NCBI GenBank assembly: GCA_022826005.1
Contig: JAJDVT010000141.1
Location: 124,001 to 188,000 of the forward strand
DNA length: 64,000 bases
Direction of reading: 5' to 3'
Source: Gemmatimonadota bacterium
Lineage (GTDB): Bacteria; Gemmatimonadota; Gemmatimonadetes; Longimicrobiales; Gaopeijiaceae
The position numbers were made by a program, and so were the translations under genes. Below, piece after piece: positions 46,584 to 57,300 of the stretch (position 1 is its first letter; each line of letters starts with the position of its first letter). The notes below the pieces were generated by a model. The model saw nothing but the letters and a program-made list of their open reading frames with translations, had not been told where the DNA came from and did not search any database.

Positions 46584-46659
46584 GGGCCTGGAGCGCAAGG
46601 ACTCTGGCAAGACACCGTACGGCCTTGGCGGGAGACGTACGGACCTTGCGCTCCGGCCC
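46584..46659 (+). ncRNA. Structured argG leader hairpin
   Basis: GGGCCTGGAGCGCAAGG at 46584-46600 pairs with CCTTGCGCTCCGGCCC at 46644-46659 (16 bp with one bulged U). The 43-base closing loop contains a second hairpin, CCGTAC (46615-46620) with GTACGG (46637-46642). A perfect GC palindrome, CCGGCGCGGCGCCGG at 46665-46679, follows 34 bases before the argG ATG. No known riboswitch class was recognised. Confidence 0.55.
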
Positions 46660-46712
46660 GCCAACCGGCGCGGCGCCGGGAGTTGCAGAAGCGGAACCGG
46701 ACCAGGATTTCC

Positions 46713-47987
46713 ATGAAGATCGTGCTGGGATATTCAGGAGGCCTCGACACCACGGTGATCGTCCCGTGGCTGCGGGAGAACTACCGGACCGACGTCATCT
46801 GCATGGCTGCGGACGTGGGACAGCGCGGCGGGGTCGACAGGCTGGCCGGCAAGGCTTTCGCGTCGGGGGCTTCGGGCTTCTTCGGAGAGGATCTCAGGGA
46901 GGAGTTCGTCTCCGACTACGCGTTGCCGGTGCTGAGGGCAGGTGCCGTCTACAGCCGCAAGTATCTGCTGGGCACCGCCATGGCGCGTCCGTTGATCTCT
47001 CGCCGGATGGTGGAGGTCGCCCGGCGGACCGGGGCGCACGCGCTGGCGCACGGATGCACGGGGAAGGGCAACGACCAGCTGCGCTTCGAGGTGTCGTTCG
47101 CGGCGCTGGCGCCCGACCTGCGGGTGATCGCGCCGTGGAGGGAGTGGGAGATCCGGTCGCGGCAGGACGCGCTCGACTATGCCCGGGCTCGCGGCATCTC
47201 GCTCGAAGGGATCGACGTGGAGAAGCTCTACTCCCGCGACGAGAACCTCTGGCACATCAGTCACGAGGGCGGCCCGCTGGAGGATCCCGGCAACGCCGCG
47301 GGAGCGGACGTGTTCATATGGACGCGTGACCCGGCCGAGGCCCCCGACGCACCCCTCGAGATCGAAATCGGCTTCGAGGCCGGCTTCCCGGTGGCGATCG
47401 ACGGGCGCGCGCTGTCTCCCCTGGACCTCCTCCTGGAGCTCAATGAAATGGGCTCGGAGCATGGGGTGGGCCGCGCCGACGTGATCGAGGACCGGGTGGT
47501 GGGAATCAAGTCGCGGGGCGTGTACGAGACGCCCGGGGGGACCATCCTGCTGGCGGCGCTCCAGGAGTTGGAGCAACTTGTCCTGTCACGCCGCTGCCTG
47601 GCTCTCAAGGATGCGCTGGCACCACGCTACGCGGATCTGGTGTACGAGGGCCTGTGGTGGACACCGGAGCGGGAGGCGCTGGACGCCATGGTCGACTCGA
47701 TGATGAAGCACGTCGCCGGGACCGTGCGGATGCGCCTCTTCAAGGGGCAGACCACGGTGGTTTCGCGCCATGCTCCGGCGTCGCTCTACGATCTCGATCT
47801 CGCCTCCTTCGGCGCCTCGGAAGGGTATGAACACTCCGACTCCACCGGCTTCGTCAAGCTGTTCAGCCTCCCGCAGCGGGCGATCGCCGCGCAGAAGCTC
47901 GCGGCGCGGGAGGCGGCCCGGGCGAACGGACGGGGGAGCGATCCGGCGGGAACGCCCCGGCGGCTGGTCGCCACGGCGGACCACTGA
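46713..47987 (+). CDS. argG: Argininosuccinate synthase
   Basis: Joins citrulline and aspartate with ATP to make argininosuccinate. 424 residues from the ATG at 46713 (M-K-I-V-L-G-Y-S-G-G-L-D-T-T), which places the pyrophosphate-binding loop at residues 6-13 as in the family. An in-frame ATG at 46683 would add ten unrelated residues inside the leader structure. Further marks are G-C-T-G-K-G-N-D-Q-L-R-F-E and E-N-L-W-H-I-S-H-E-G. The C-terminal 20 residues are low complexity. A fragment of the dispersed element separates it from argH. Confidence 0.95.
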   Translation: MKIVLGYSGGLDTTVIVPWLRENYRTDVICMAADVGQRGGVDRLAGKAFASGASGFFGEDLREEFVSDYALPVLRAGAVYSRKYLLGTAMARPLISRRMVEVARRTGAHALAHGCTGKGNDQLRFEVSFAALAPDLRVIAPWREWEIRSRQDALDYARARGISLEGIDVEKLYSRDENLWHISHEGGPLEDPGNAAGADVFIWTRDPAEAPDAPLEIEIGFEAGFPVAIDGRALSPLDLLLELNEMGSEHGVGRADVIEDRVVGIKSRGVYETPGGTILLAALQELEQLVLSRRCLALKDALAPRYADLVYEGLWWTPEREALDAMVDSMMKHVAGTVRMRLFKGQTTVVSRHAPASLYDLDLASFGASEGYEHSDSTGFVKLFSLPQRAIAAQKLAAREAARANGRGSDPAGTPRRLVATADH

Positions 47988-47996
47988 CCTGGCGGG

Positions 47997-48040
47997 CCGT
48001 GGAATAGGTCCCCTCCGCATTCGGTCGACGATGCATCTCA
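47997..48040 (+). repeat. Dispersed element, left-end fragment between argG and argH
   Basis: CCGTGGAATAGGTCCCC at 47998-48014 matches the left terminal repeat of the 34186-34424 element, followed by GCATTCGGTCGACGATGCAT, which aligns with GCATTCGAGAGGCGATGCAT there. The rest of the element is missing. Confidence 0.65.
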
Positions 48041-48070
48041 CGGCCGTACAGCCGGACGACTGCTGACCCG

Positions 48071-49483
48071 GTGGGCACTCCGCGGGAAGGATCCGGCCAT
48101 GCCCTCTGGGGCGGGCGTTTCGAGGGAGGGCTCTCCCGGGAGATGGAGGCGCTCAACCGCTCCCTCGACGTGGACTGGCGGCTGTGGCGGCAGGACGTGC
48201 GGGGGAGCCGGGCGTGGGCCCGCGGCCTGGAGCGGGCGGGGATCCTGTCGGCCGCCGAGGCCGCGGAGATCGACGACGGACTGGGACGGGTCGCGAGGGT
48301 GCTGGAGGAGGCGGCGGGACCGGAAGCCTTCGCCGACGAGGACATTCACACTGTGGTCGAGCGCCTGCTGACCGAGACGATCGGTCCCGTGGGAGGGAAG
48401 CTCCACGCGGGGCGCTCCCGCAACGATCAGGCGGTGACCGGCTTCCGCCTCTGGGGGAAGGACGCGGTCCGGGCGCTCCGCGGGGAGATCGTCGCGCTGA
48501 TCGGGGCCATCGCCGGGAGGGCCCGGGAGACGGAAGGGATCGTGATGCCGGGCTACACCCACCTGCAGCAGGCCCAGCCGGTCCCGGCCGCGCACTGGCT
48601 GCTGTCGCGCGCCTGGCCCCTGCTCCGGGATCTGGAGCACCTGCGGGCGGTGCAGCGCGAGTGCGACGTTCTTCCTCTCGGCTCGGGGGCCCTTGCCGGA
48701 TGTCCCTTTGAGGTGGACCGCGAAGCGCTCGCCGCCGACCTCGGCTTCAGCCGCGTCACCGAGAACTCGATGGACGGCGTGGGGGACCGCGACTGGGCGG
48801 CCCGGCTGGTATTCGGGGCCGCCATGACCGGGGTGCACCTGTCCCAGCTCGCCGAGGACCTGGTCCTCTTCTCGACCTCCGAGTTCGGGTTCGTTCGGCT
48901 CGGCGACGGCTTCACGACGGGATCGTCGCTGATGCCGCAGAAGCGGAACCCGGACGTGGCCGAGCTCACGCGGGGCAAGTCAGGCAGGCTGGTGGGCAAC
49001 CTGACCGGGTTGATGACGGTGCTGAAGGGACTGCCGGCGGGATACAACCGGGACCTGCAGGAGGACAAGGAGGCCGTGTTCGACTCGGTCGACACGCTGT
49101 CGGTGGTGCTGCCCGCGATGACCGGCGCCGTGCGGGGCATGGAGCTGGTGCGGGAGAGGATCGACGACGCGCTGCGCCCCGAGATGCTGGCCACCGACCT
49201 GGCCGACCACCTGGTGCGTCGCGGCGTACCGTTCCGCGAGAGCCACGACCTCGCGGGGGCGCTGGTTCGCGCCGCCGAGGCTTCGGGCCGGGAACTCAGC
49301 GCCCTGACGCTGGAGGAGATGCGGGCCGTGCACCCGGACTTCGGCCCTGAGGTGGTCGCGATCTTCGACGCGGCGGCTTCGGTCGAGTCGCGCGCGGTCC
49401 GCGGCGGCACGTCGGCGGAGGCGCTGGAGGACCAGTTCAAGGCGCTGGCGGAGGCCGTGGCACGCGCTTCTAGCGACCCCTGA
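48071..49483 (+). CDS. argH: Argininosuccinate lyase
   Basis: Splits argininosuccinate into arginine and fumarate, the last step of arginine synthesis. 470 residues with W-G-G-R-F near 13-17, A-G-R-S-R-N-D-Q (substrate binding), and the fumarase/aspartase-superfamily signature G-S-S-L-M-P-Q-K-R-N-P-D. GTG start at 48071, 83 bases after argG and just beyond a repeat fragment. Cotranscription with argG is likely. Confidence 0.96.
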   Translation: MGTPREGSGHALWGGRFEGGLSREMEALNRSLDVDWRLWRQDVRGSRAWARGLERAGILSAAEAAEIDDGLGRVARVLEEAAGPEAFADEDIHTVVERLLTETIGPVGGKLHAGRSRNDQAVTGFRLWGKDAVRALRGEIVALIGAIAGRARETEGIVMPGYTHLQQAQPVPAAHWLLSRAWPLLRDLEHLRAVQRECDVLPLGSGALAGCPFEVDREALAADLGFSRVTENSMDGVGDRDWAARLVFGAAMTGVHLSQLAEDLVLFSTSEFGFVRLGDGFTTGSSLMPQKRNPDVAELTRGKSGRLVGNLTGLMTVLKGLPAGYNRDLQEDKEAVFDSVDTLSVVLPAMTGAVRGMELVRERIDDALRPEMLATDLADHLVRRGVPFRESHDLAGALVRAAEASGRELSALTLEEMRAVHPDFGPEVVAIFDAAASVESRAVRGGTSAEALEDQFKALAEAVARASSDP

Positions 49484-49491
49484 GCGGCCGG

Positions 49492-50508
49492 CTACAGCGT
49501 CCGTCCCGCGGCCTCCGCGAAGACGCCGAGGTCGCGCATCAGCGCGGCGAAACCGTCGAAGGTCAGGGACTGGTCGCCGTCCGACATGGCGGCCTCCGGA
49601 TCCGGGTGCACCTCCACGATCAGCCCGTCCGCCCCGGCGGCCACGGCCGCGAAGCTCAGCGGGGCGACCAGGTCGCGGCGCCCGCCGGCGTGGGACGGGT
49701 CGGCGATCACCGGCAGGTGGGTCTCCATCTTCAGCCAGGGGATCGCGGCGAGATCGAAGGTGTTGCGCGTCTCGGCCCCGAAGGTGCGGATCCCCCGCTC
49801 GCACAGAACCACCTGCATGTTCCCCCGGCTCATGACGTATTCCGCGGCGAGGAGCAGGTCCTTGAGCGTCGCCGACATGCCGCGCTTCAGCAGCACGGGC
49901 CGCTGCAGCTGTCCGACCTCCCTGAGCAGGGGGAAGTTCTGCATGTTCCGGGTCCCGATCTGGAGCATGTCGACGTATCCCGCCACCAGCTCGGCGTGCC
50001 GCGGGTCGAGGACCTCGGTCACCACGGGCAGACCGGTCTCCGCGCGCACCTCGGTCAGGATGCGCAGGCCATCCTCCTTGAGTCCGTCGAAGGAATACGG
50101 CGAGGTGCGGGGCTTGAAGGCGCCCCCACGGAGCAGCGCCGCGCCCTCCCCGGCCACCGCGCGTCCGGTCTCGGCCATCATCGCGGCGCCTTCGACCGAG
50201 CAGGGACCCGCCGCGACCAGACAGGCCTTTCCCCCGAACAGCCGGTCGCCCACCGGCACCCTGGTGGTCCTGTCGGCGGCGAAATCGCGCGCGGCCAGCT
50301 TGTACGGCCGCATCACGGGGTGGACCGAATCGACCCCGGGGATGGAGAGCAGGGGAACGTGCGCCAGGCGCGCCTCGTCCCCGATGCATCCGATGATCGT
50401 GCGGCTCTCCCCGATGGAGACGTGCGTGCGAAAACCCAGTCCCTCCACCCGCTCCCGGATGCGGTCCAGCTGTTCTGCGGTGATACCCTTCGCTGCTACG
50501 ATGATCAT
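49492..50508 (-). CDS. aroF: 3-deoxy-7-phosphoheptulonate synthase (type I beta)
   Basis: Condenses phosphoenolpyruvate and erythrose 4-phosphate, the first step of the shikimate pathway. 338 residues: an N-terminal ferredoxin-like regulatory domain (1-75) used for feedback control in this subfamily, then the TIM barrel with [23 protein letters not shown] and D-P-S-H-A-G-G metal/substrate motifs. The ATG at 50508 begins the regulatory domain exactly; upstream in-frame sequence is not family-like. It ends nine bases from the convergent argH stop and diverges from rpiA. Confidence 0.93.
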   Translation of the reverse strand: MIIVAAKGITAEQLDRIRERVEGLGFRTHVSIGESRTIIGCIGDEARLAHVPLLSIPGVDSVHPVMRPYKLAARDFAADRTTRVPVGDRLFGGKACLVAAGPCSVEGAAMMAETGRAVAGEGAALLRGGAFKPRTSPYSFDGLKEDGLRILTEVRAETGLPVVTEVLDPRHAELVAGYVDMLQIGTRNMQNFPLLREVGQLQRPVLLKRGMSATLKDLLLAAEYVMSRGNMQVVLCERGIRTFGAETRNTFDLAAIPWLKMETHLPVIADPSHAGGRRDLVAPLSFAAVAAGADGLIVEVHPDPEAAMSDGDQSLTFDGFAALMRDLGVFAEAAGRTL

Positions 50509-50780
50509 GGCATTCGTTTTCCCTTGCGGACGCTCTTCGCCGGTGCGACTGGAAGAAGCGCCTTGTGAGTGGCTGACGTGGGAAGATGGACAATTCGGCC
50601 AAAGAGTAAAGCGCCCGGATGCGGCGTGGCGTCCGCCCGCGTGCGGCACCGCGAGATTGTCCGTGTCGATTCGGGGCGCCCCCGATCTTCGTTGCGGGGG
50701 CACAACTGGTGACTGCAATCCTGACGACATAGATTTGACCTCGTGAACGGCAAGAGAACCCTCGGATCCCCGGCTGGCCC

Positions 50781-51488
50781 TTGGTCCTGACCGCAGTCGA
50801 AGACCTGAAGAGCGAGGCGGGACGTGAAGCGGCCACGGATGTGGCCTCGGGAATGCGTCTGGGGCTGGGAACCGGCTCGACCGCCGCCTATTTCCTCAGG
50901 CACCTCGGTGCCCGGCTGGCGAGCGGCGAACTAACCGACGTGGTCGGTGTTCCCACCTCCGTCCGCACGGAGAAAGCTGCACGCCGGCTGGGGATACCAC
51001 TTGGTACCCTCAGCGAACTGGCACCTCTCGATCTCACCGTGGACGGCGCTGACGAGGTCGATCCGAAACTCAACCTGATAAAGGGGCTGGGCGGCGCGCT
51101 GCTGCGCGAAAAGATGGTGGCCCAGGCGTCGGATCGTTTCGTGGTGGTCGTGGACGACGCCAAGCTGGTCCGCCGGCTCGGGGAGCTCGCCCCGGTGCCG
51201 GTGGAGGTCGTTCCGTTCGAATTCGACAGCCATTGGAGGTGGTTGCAGGCTCTGGGGGCCGATCCGCAGTTGAGGAGGAACGAAAGTGGCGATGTCTTTG
51301 TGACCGATAACGGACTGCTAATCATCGACTGCCGGTTCGTCAAGGGGATCGACGATCCGCAGGAGCTGGAGAACCGGTTGATGCATCGGGCGGGGGTCGT
51401 CGATTCGGGACTGTTTCCGGGTCTGGCCGACGAGGTGGTGGTGGCCGGGGGCGGTGGCGTGTACCGCATGTCCGCGGGTGAGGGCTGA
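50781..51488 (+). CDS. rpiA: Ribose-5-phosphate isomerase A
   Basis: Interconverts ribose 5-phosphate and ribulose 5-phosphate. 235 residues with [17 protein letters not shown] (catalytic acid), and [11 protein letters not shown]. The start is a TTG at 50781; no better codon lies in frame before the conserved helix E-A-G-R-E-A-A. It is followed directly by rpe, which uses the same product. Confidence 0.94.
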   Translation: MVLTAVEDLKSEAGREAATDVASGMRLGLGTGSTAAYFLRHLGARLASGELTDVVGVPTSVRTEKAARRLGIPLGTLSELAPLDLTVDGADEVDPKLNLIKGLGGALLREKMVAQASDRFVVVVDDAKLVRRLGELAPVPVEVVPFEFDSHWRWLQALGADPQLRRNESGDVFVTDNGLLIIDCRFVKGIDDPQELENRLMHRAGVVDSGLFPGLADEVVVAGGGGVYRMSAGEG

Positions 51489-51489
51489 A

Positions 51490-52176
51490 GTGGTCAGGAT
51501 CGCGCCGTCACTGCTGAGCTGCCGCTTCGCGGAGCTGGGCCGGGAGGTGAAGACGGTCGACGAGGCGGGCGCGGAGTGGATTCACGTGGACGTGATGGAC
51601 GGCCGCTTCGTGCCGAACATCACGATCGGGCCGCTGATCGCCGGCGCGGTGCGGGGCGTAACGCAGCGCACGGTCGATGTGCATCTGATGATCGAGGAAC
51701 CCGACCGCTACATTGCCGACTTCGCCAGGGCCGGAGCGGACGTGATCACCGTACACGCCGAGGCGGCGCGGCACCTCCACCGCACCCTGGAGCTGATCCG
51801 CTCGCTGGGCAAGCGCGCCGGAGTGGCGCTGAACCCCGCCACCCCCCTGTCCGCCGTCGAGGAGGTGCTGGACGGGATCGATCTGCTGCTGGTGATGACC
51901 GTGAACCCGGGCTTCGGCGGCCAGGCCTTCATTCCGCGGTCGCTGGACAAGTTGGCGCGCGCGAGGGCGCTGGTCGAGGCGCACCGTCCGGGTGAAGTGG
52001 AGGTGCAGGTGGATGGCGGCGTGAGCGAGAAAACGGCACCGGCCCTGGTCGCGGCGGGCGCGACGGTGCTGGTGGCCGGCTCCGCGGTGTTCGGCCATCC
52101 GCGGGGCGCCGCGGCCGGTGTGGCGGCGCTGCGCGCGTCGGTGGAGGGGATCTCCTGGGACGAGCGGGGTCGATAG
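51490..52176 (+). CDS. rpe: Ribulose-phosphate 3-epimerase
   Basis: Interconverts ribulose 5-phosphate and xylulose 5-phosphate. 228 residues of TIM-barrel fold: I-A-P-S-L-L-S, H-V-D-V-M-D-G-R-F-V-P-N, D-V-H-L-M-I, M-T-V-N-P-G-F-G-G-Q and V-D-G-G-V. The GTG at 51490 begins the conserved V-R-I-A-P-S strand, with GAGGG seven bases upstream; a GTG at 51478 is an alternative overlapping rpiA. Confidence 0.94.
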   Translation: MVRIAPSLLSCRFAELGREVKTVDEAGAEWIHVDVMDGRFVPNITIGPLIAGAVRGVTQRTVDVHLMIEEPDRYIADFARAGADVITVHAEAARHLHRTLELIRSLGKRAGVALNPATPLSAVEEVLDGIDLLLVMTVNPGFGGQAFIPRSLDKLARARALVEAHRPGEVEVQVDGGVSEKTAPALVAAGATVLVAGSAVFGHPRGAAAGVAALRASVEGISWDERGR

Positions 52177-52180
52177 GGTC

Positions 52181-53575
52181 ATGGCAACCTTCGTCAATGA
52201 GTGCGAGATACCGTTCCCGGTCGAGGATGTCTTCGGCTGGCACACGCGCCCCGGCGCGCTGGAGCGTCTGCTGCCGCCCTGGGAGGACGTGCGCGTCATT
52301 TCGCGCGAGGGCGGCATCGCCGATGGGGGCGTGGTGCGGATCCGGGCGAAGCGCGGCCCCATCTCGGCGGTGATGAAGGTCCGGCACACCGCGTTCGAGG
52401 AGGGCCGGTTCTTCTGCGACGAACAGGTCTCCGGACCCCTCCAGTCCTGGGTGCACAACCACGAGTTCGAACCGGCGGGGAGCGGAGCTACCCTCCTCCG
52501 GGACCGGATCGAGTGGGAGCCGCCCGGCGGGGCCGCGGGACAGATCTTCGCGCGGGGCGTCATCGAGGCCGAACTCGGGCGCTTCTTCCCCTTCCGGGCG
52601 CGGCGGATTGCGCAGGACCTGGCGCGCCACGCCGCCTGGCAGGGCCCTCCACTGACGGTCGCGGTCACCGGCGCGAGCGGCTTCGTCGGCTCGGCGCTCT
52701 GTCATTTCCTCACCACGGGGGGTCATGAGGTCCGCCGGGTCGTGCGCCGCAAACCCGACCGGGAGAAGGGCGAGATCGCATGGTATCCCATGGAGCGGCG
52801 CATCGAGCGGGCCCGGCTCGAGGGGGTCGACGCCGTGGTGCACCTGGCCGGAGAGAGCCTGACCGGCGAGCGCTGGACCCCGGCGAAGAAGAGGGCGATC
52901 TGGAGGAGCAGAGTGGAGGGAACCCGGCTGCTGGTCGAGGCGCTGAGCAGCCTCAGGCAGCCTCCGCGGGTTCTGGTTTCGTCGTCGGCGGTCGGGTTCT
53001 ACGGGAACCGGGGTGCCGAGCGGCTGAGGGAGGAAAGCCGGCCCGGGAAGGGGTTCCTGGCGGACCTGTGCCGGGAGTGGGAAGCGGAGGCTGCCGGGGC
53101 GCGCCGGGCGGGCATCCGGGTGGTTCTGCTCCGCACCGGGCTCGTCCTCAGCCCCGCGGGTGGAGCCCTCGGCACGATGCTGCTCCCCTTCAAGATGGGG
53201 ATCGGCGGCCGCCTCGGCACCGGACGCCAGTACGTGAGCTGGATCGATCACGACGACTTCGTCGGGCTCGTCTTCCACGCGATCACCACCCCCTCGCTCA
53301 GGGGACCGGTCAACGCCACCGCGCCCCACCCGGTCCCCAACGCCACCTTCACCACGATCCTGGGACGCGTGCTCAAGCGCCCCACGCTGCTGCCCGTGCC
53401 GTCGCTGGCGGTGAAGGGCATGTTCGGGGAGATGGGAAGGATCCTGCTGCTGGAGGGGGCCCGGGTACTGCCGGAGGCGGCCTCGCGGAGCGGCTTCCAC
53501 TTCGACTTCGAGGGTCTCGAGGACTCGCTGGCCTACCAGCTCGGCCACACCGGCCCAGCCGTACGGCAGCGATGA
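52181..53575 (+). CDS. SRPBCC domain fused to TIGR01777-family epimerase
   Basis: 464 residues. The N-terminal 150 residues form a START-like SRPBCC domain (E-I-P-F-P-V-E-D-V-F-G-W-H, L-L-P-P-W). From about 158 an extended short-chain dehydrogenase domain begins with V-T-G-A-S-G-F-V-G-S-A-L and has V-H-L-A-G-E and S-S-S-A-V-G-F-Y-G, all typical of TIGR01777 (YfcH-like) epimerases. This fusion is widespread. The substrate is unknown; the cyclase-like domain may deliver a hydrophobic ligand. It begins four bases after rpe. Confidence 0.88.
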   Translation: MATFVNECEIPFPVEDVFGWHTRPGALERLLPPWEDVRVISREGGIADGGVVRIRAKRGPISAVMKVRHTAFEEGRFFCDEQVSGPLQSWVHNHEFEPAGSGATLLRDRIEWEPPGGAAGQIFARGVIEAELGRFFPFRARRIAQDLARHAAWQGPPLTVAVTGASGFVGSALCHFLTTGGHEVRRVVRRKPDREKGEIAWYPMERRIERARLEGVDAVVHLAGESLTGERWTPAKKRAIWRSRVEGTRLLVEALSSLRQPPRVLVSSSAVGFYGNRGAERLREESRPGKGFLADLCREWEAEAAGARRAGIRVVLLRTGLVLSPAGGALGTMLLPFKMGIGGRLGTGRQYVSWIDHDDFVGLVFHAITTPSLRGPVNATAPHPVPNATFTTILGRVLKRPTLLPVPSLAVKGMFGEMGRILLLEGARVLPEAASRSGFHFDFEGLEDSLAYQLGHTGPAVRQR

Positions 53576-53642
53576 TCCCACCGCCCCGCCGCAGTTGCCC
53601 ACCGGTGCACCCCCGCGATCCGCGCTGGCCGATGGGCCACGG

Positions 53643-54269
53643 ATGAGCCGGGAGTCGCACCCCTCCGGCCTGGCGCTCGCGGACCTCGCCTCCGACCCGC
53701 TGGAGGAGTTCGCGCGCTGGTTCGCCGCCGCCGAGGCCGAACCCGGGATCGTCTTCGCGGAGGCGGTCTGCCTCTCCACTCTGGGACCGGAGGACACCCC
53801 CGAGGGACGAATGGTCCTGCTGAAGCATTTCGACGCGCGCGGGTTCGTTTTCTACACCAACCTGGACTCGCACAAGGGCCGCGCGCTCTCGGCGCACCCC
53901 AGGGCGGGCATGACCTTCTATTGGCAGCCCCTGAGGCGCCAGGTGCGGATTCGGGGCCCCGTCGAACCGGTGTCGCCCGGGGAGGCGGACGCCTACTTTG
54001 CCAGCCGCCCCCGGGAGAGCCGGATCGGGGCCTGGGCGTCGGACCAGAGCCGGGAGCTGGAGAGCCGGGCGGTGCTGGAGGCGAGGGCGCGGGAGCTGGA
54101 AGCGCGCTTCGCGGACGGCGACGTCCCCAGGCCACCCAACTGGTCGGGCTTCCGCATCGTCCCCGAGGCCATCGAGTTCTGGCAGGAGGGGCGCGCGCGG
54201 CTGCACGACCGCTTCATCTACGAGCGCGACGAAGCGGGGGGATGGGCCCGCCGGCGACTGTATCCCTGA
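53643..54269 (+). CDS. pdxH: Pyridoxamine 5'-phosphate oxidase
   Basis: FMN enzyme that makes pyridoxal 5'-phosphate. 208 residues with R-M-V-L-L-K-H-F, F-Y-T-N-L-D-S-H-K-G-R (FMN site), Q-V-R-I-R-G-P-V-E, S-R-P-R-E-S-R-I-G-A-W-A-S and the C-terminal R-L-H-D-R-F-I-Y. The ATG at 53643 is favoured. The product is cofactor for three enzymes encoded nearby. Confidence 0.95.
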   Translation: MSRESHPSGLALADLASDPLEEFARWFAAAEAEPGIVFAEAVCLSTLGPEDTPEGRMVLLKHFDARGFVFYTNLDSHKGRALSAHPRAGMTFYWQPLRRQVRIRGPVEPVSPGEADAYFASRPRESRIGAWASDQSRELESRAVLEARARELEARFADGDVPRPPNWSGFRIVPEAIEFWQEGRARLHDRFIYERDEAGGWARRRLYP

Positions 54270-54310
54270 GCTGGGCAGCCTCATTCCGAGCTCAGATAAG
54301 AAATCTTAAC

Positions 54311-57300
54311 TTAAGAATTATTTTCTTGATCCACGGAGCCCGCCAGCGCGCTCTCGTTCAGTGCCACCGCCAGCGTTTCCAGCAACAACGCGGCCTCCGC
54401 TTCGCCGAATACCAGCGGCGGCTTGATCTTGATTACATTGTGGCCGGGGCCGTCAGCGCTGAGCAGCACCCCCATCTCGCGGGCCCGGTTGACCAGATAG
54501 CTGCAGGCCTCGGGGAAGGGCTCGCGGGAAGCACGGTCGCGGACGAACTCGATGCCCAGGAAGAGCCCGCGCCCGCGCACATCGCCCACCAGCGGGTGAT
54601 CCGCGGTAAGTTCGCGCAGCCCCCGCAGGAGCCCCCCGCCGACGACGCGCGCACGGTCCTGCAGGCCCCGGTCCCGGATCTCCGCCAGCACCGCGCGCGC
54701 CGCCGCGCAGGAGACGGGGTTGCCGCCGAAGGTGCTGAAGTATTCCATCCCGTTGGCAAAGGAGTCGGCGATCTCGCGGGTGGTGACGACCGCGGCGACC
54801 GGGTGCCCGTTTCCCATCGGCTTGCCCAGGGTGACGATGTCGGGCACGACGCCCTGCAGCTCGAACCCCCAGAACGCGGCGCCCACCCGGCCGAACCCGA
54901 CCTGCACCTCGTCGGCGATGCAGACGCCGCCCGCGCGGCGGATGTGGCGGAAGGCCGCGTCCAGGTATCCGGGGGGCGGTTCTATCTGGCCGCCGCAGCT
55001 CAGGATCGGCTCGGCGATGATGGCCGCGACCCCGGGGCCGCCCGCGGAGGCATCGAGGCGGGCGGCGGCGCGGGCCACGTCGTCGCCGTAGCGCCGTCCC
55101 AGGTCGACATCGGAAAGTCCCTGCCCGCGCCGGTAGCGGCCCCGGTAGACATCGGGCATCGGGGCTACCGCCACCCTGCCGCTCGGTCCCTTCCCCCCGG
55201 GTCCGTCGAACTTGTAGTGGCTGACCTCGACCAGCCCCCCGGTATTGCCGTGGTATCCGCCCTCCAGGCAGACCACCCCGTCGTGGCCGCTGTGGCAGCG
55301 CGCCATCCTCAGCGCCAGCTCGTTCGCCTCGCTCCCCGAGCAGACCAGGAAGACGACCTCGAGCGGAGCGGGGAAGTGGGCCAGCAGTTCGTCGGCGAGC
55401 GCGACGATCTCGCCGTGCAGGTAGCGAGTGTTGGTGTTGAGGACGCGGGATTGGCGCGCGATCGCCTCGGCAACGCGGCGATTCCCGTGCCCGACGTGCG
55501 GGACGTTGTTGACGGTGTCGAGGTAGCGGCGCGCGGCGTCGTCGTAGAGGTAGGCGCCCAGTCCGCGCACCATGTGGATGGGGTCGGCGTAGGACAGACT
55601 CAGGGACGAACCGAGAACCGTCTTGCGCTTTGCCGTTAGATCGCGCTTCCGCAAGACCGGATCGTCGGCGGAGAGGGTTGCGGTGACGGTTCCGGGGAGA
55701 AGGCCGCTGAGCGGGGACGGGTCGGGGAGCACGCTCTCCCAGACCGGGCGCAGCCTCTGCAGCGCCACGCCGGGAAAGTTGCCGGGGTCGGCGCCCTCGA
55801 TGCCGTCGTCGTGCAGGGGGTCCAGCGCGATGACCTGGAAGTGCAGGTGGGGTGGCCAGCCCCCGTTGACGTCCGCGCCGCCGAGCCGGCCGATCACGTC
55901 GCCGGCGTCGACGGCCTGGCCGGGCTCGAGGTGGCGGAGGGTGGCGTGGTCGAGGTGGCCGTAGAGGGTGTGGAAGCCGGGGCCGTCCGGGATCGTGCCG
56001 CCGGCAGCGGGTCCGCCGTCGCGGCCACTTGCGGCGGGGGCGTGCCGCAGGATGACGGTCGGGCCGTAGTCGCCCGGCCGGTCGTTGTCCGCCACCGACG
56101 CGACGACACCCGCGAGGGGACTGTGGACGGGGGTCCCCGCGGGCGCGAAGAGGTCGAGGCCGAGGTGGATGGTGCGGGCCTCGGGGCCATCGTTTCCCGG
56201 TGCGTGGAAGGCGGGGGCGTCGTAGAGGAGCCGGGCCTCGCCGTAGCGGCCCACTCCCACCGTGGCCCCGTGGGCGGCCATCTCGGCCGCCACCCAGCGG
56301 TCGAGCGCGCCCTCGGGGAGGAGGTCGTCGGGGTGGGGGAGTTCAAGGCTGCCCACGGAAAGGTCGATGGTGTGGGGGCGCGCAAGGACATCGCGCGTCA
56401 TCACGGGCGCGGCCGGCGCCGGCGGAGTGACCGCCGCGAGTCCGGCTTTGGGCGGGAGCCCGGCGGCTTCGCGAATCCTGAATTCGGCGATCCTCCAGTC
56501 GGTCCGGGCCAGGGTGCCCAGGAGTTCCCAGGCGGGTTCCTGGCTCACCGCGAGGTAGGCGTTGTCCGGCTGGCGCCGCATCTCGCCGGCCTGCACGCAC
56601 ACCGAGAGGCAGAGCCGCAGGGCCACGATCGGCACGATGGCCGCGCATTCCGCCCCGCTGACCGGGCCCGCGGAAGCGTAGCCGCGCACGATGGCGCACG
56701 CCGCCTCGAGCGGATCGGGCAGCCCCATCATGGCGTATGTGGCCGCCACGGCGATCTCGGCCGCCCGCCAGCCGCGCACCACATCGCCGAAATCGATGAG
56801 CGCGGCCAGCCGGGCCCCCCTGAGTGAAGGGACCACGATCACGTTGTAGTCGTTCGCGTCGTTATGGATCACCGAGAAAGGCAGGTCGTTCCGTACCGGA
56901 TCCAGCCGGCGCACGGCGCGTTCCAGCGTCGCCGTGACCAGGTCGCGGCCCGTGGCGAGGTCACCCCGGCGAGCGCGCACGGTCCCGGCCGCGGTCTCCA
57001 TCCTCCAGGGGAAGTCGCGCGCCAGCGCCGGCTGGTCGAAGTGCGTGAGCGCTGCGTCCAGTTCGGCGAGGAGCGTGCCGAGCGACTCGAGTACGGCCAT
57101 CGAACGGGGCCTGTGTTCAGCCAGGGGGATACCGTCGATGTAGGTGCAGGCGCACGCAATGATCGGCTCTCCGTGAAGGTCGGCCTCCGCGATCGTGGGC
57201 TGGGGGGCGGCACCCTCCGCGATCACGGACTGGGGGGCGGCACCTTCGGCCGGAACCACCCGTGGGATGCGCTCACCCAGGCCGGAGCCTTCCAGGTGGC

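Noticed and set aside
46400-46682. Open plus-strand frame from before the argG promoter into argG (out of the argG frame)
   Set aside because: The region is a promoter and structured leader; the peptide has no family features.
57186-57245. Two-copy 30-base tandem repeat in the trifunctional gene as a regulatory element
   Set aside because: It is in frame and encodes a repeated A-E-G-A-A-P-Q linker, so it is simply a coding repeat.
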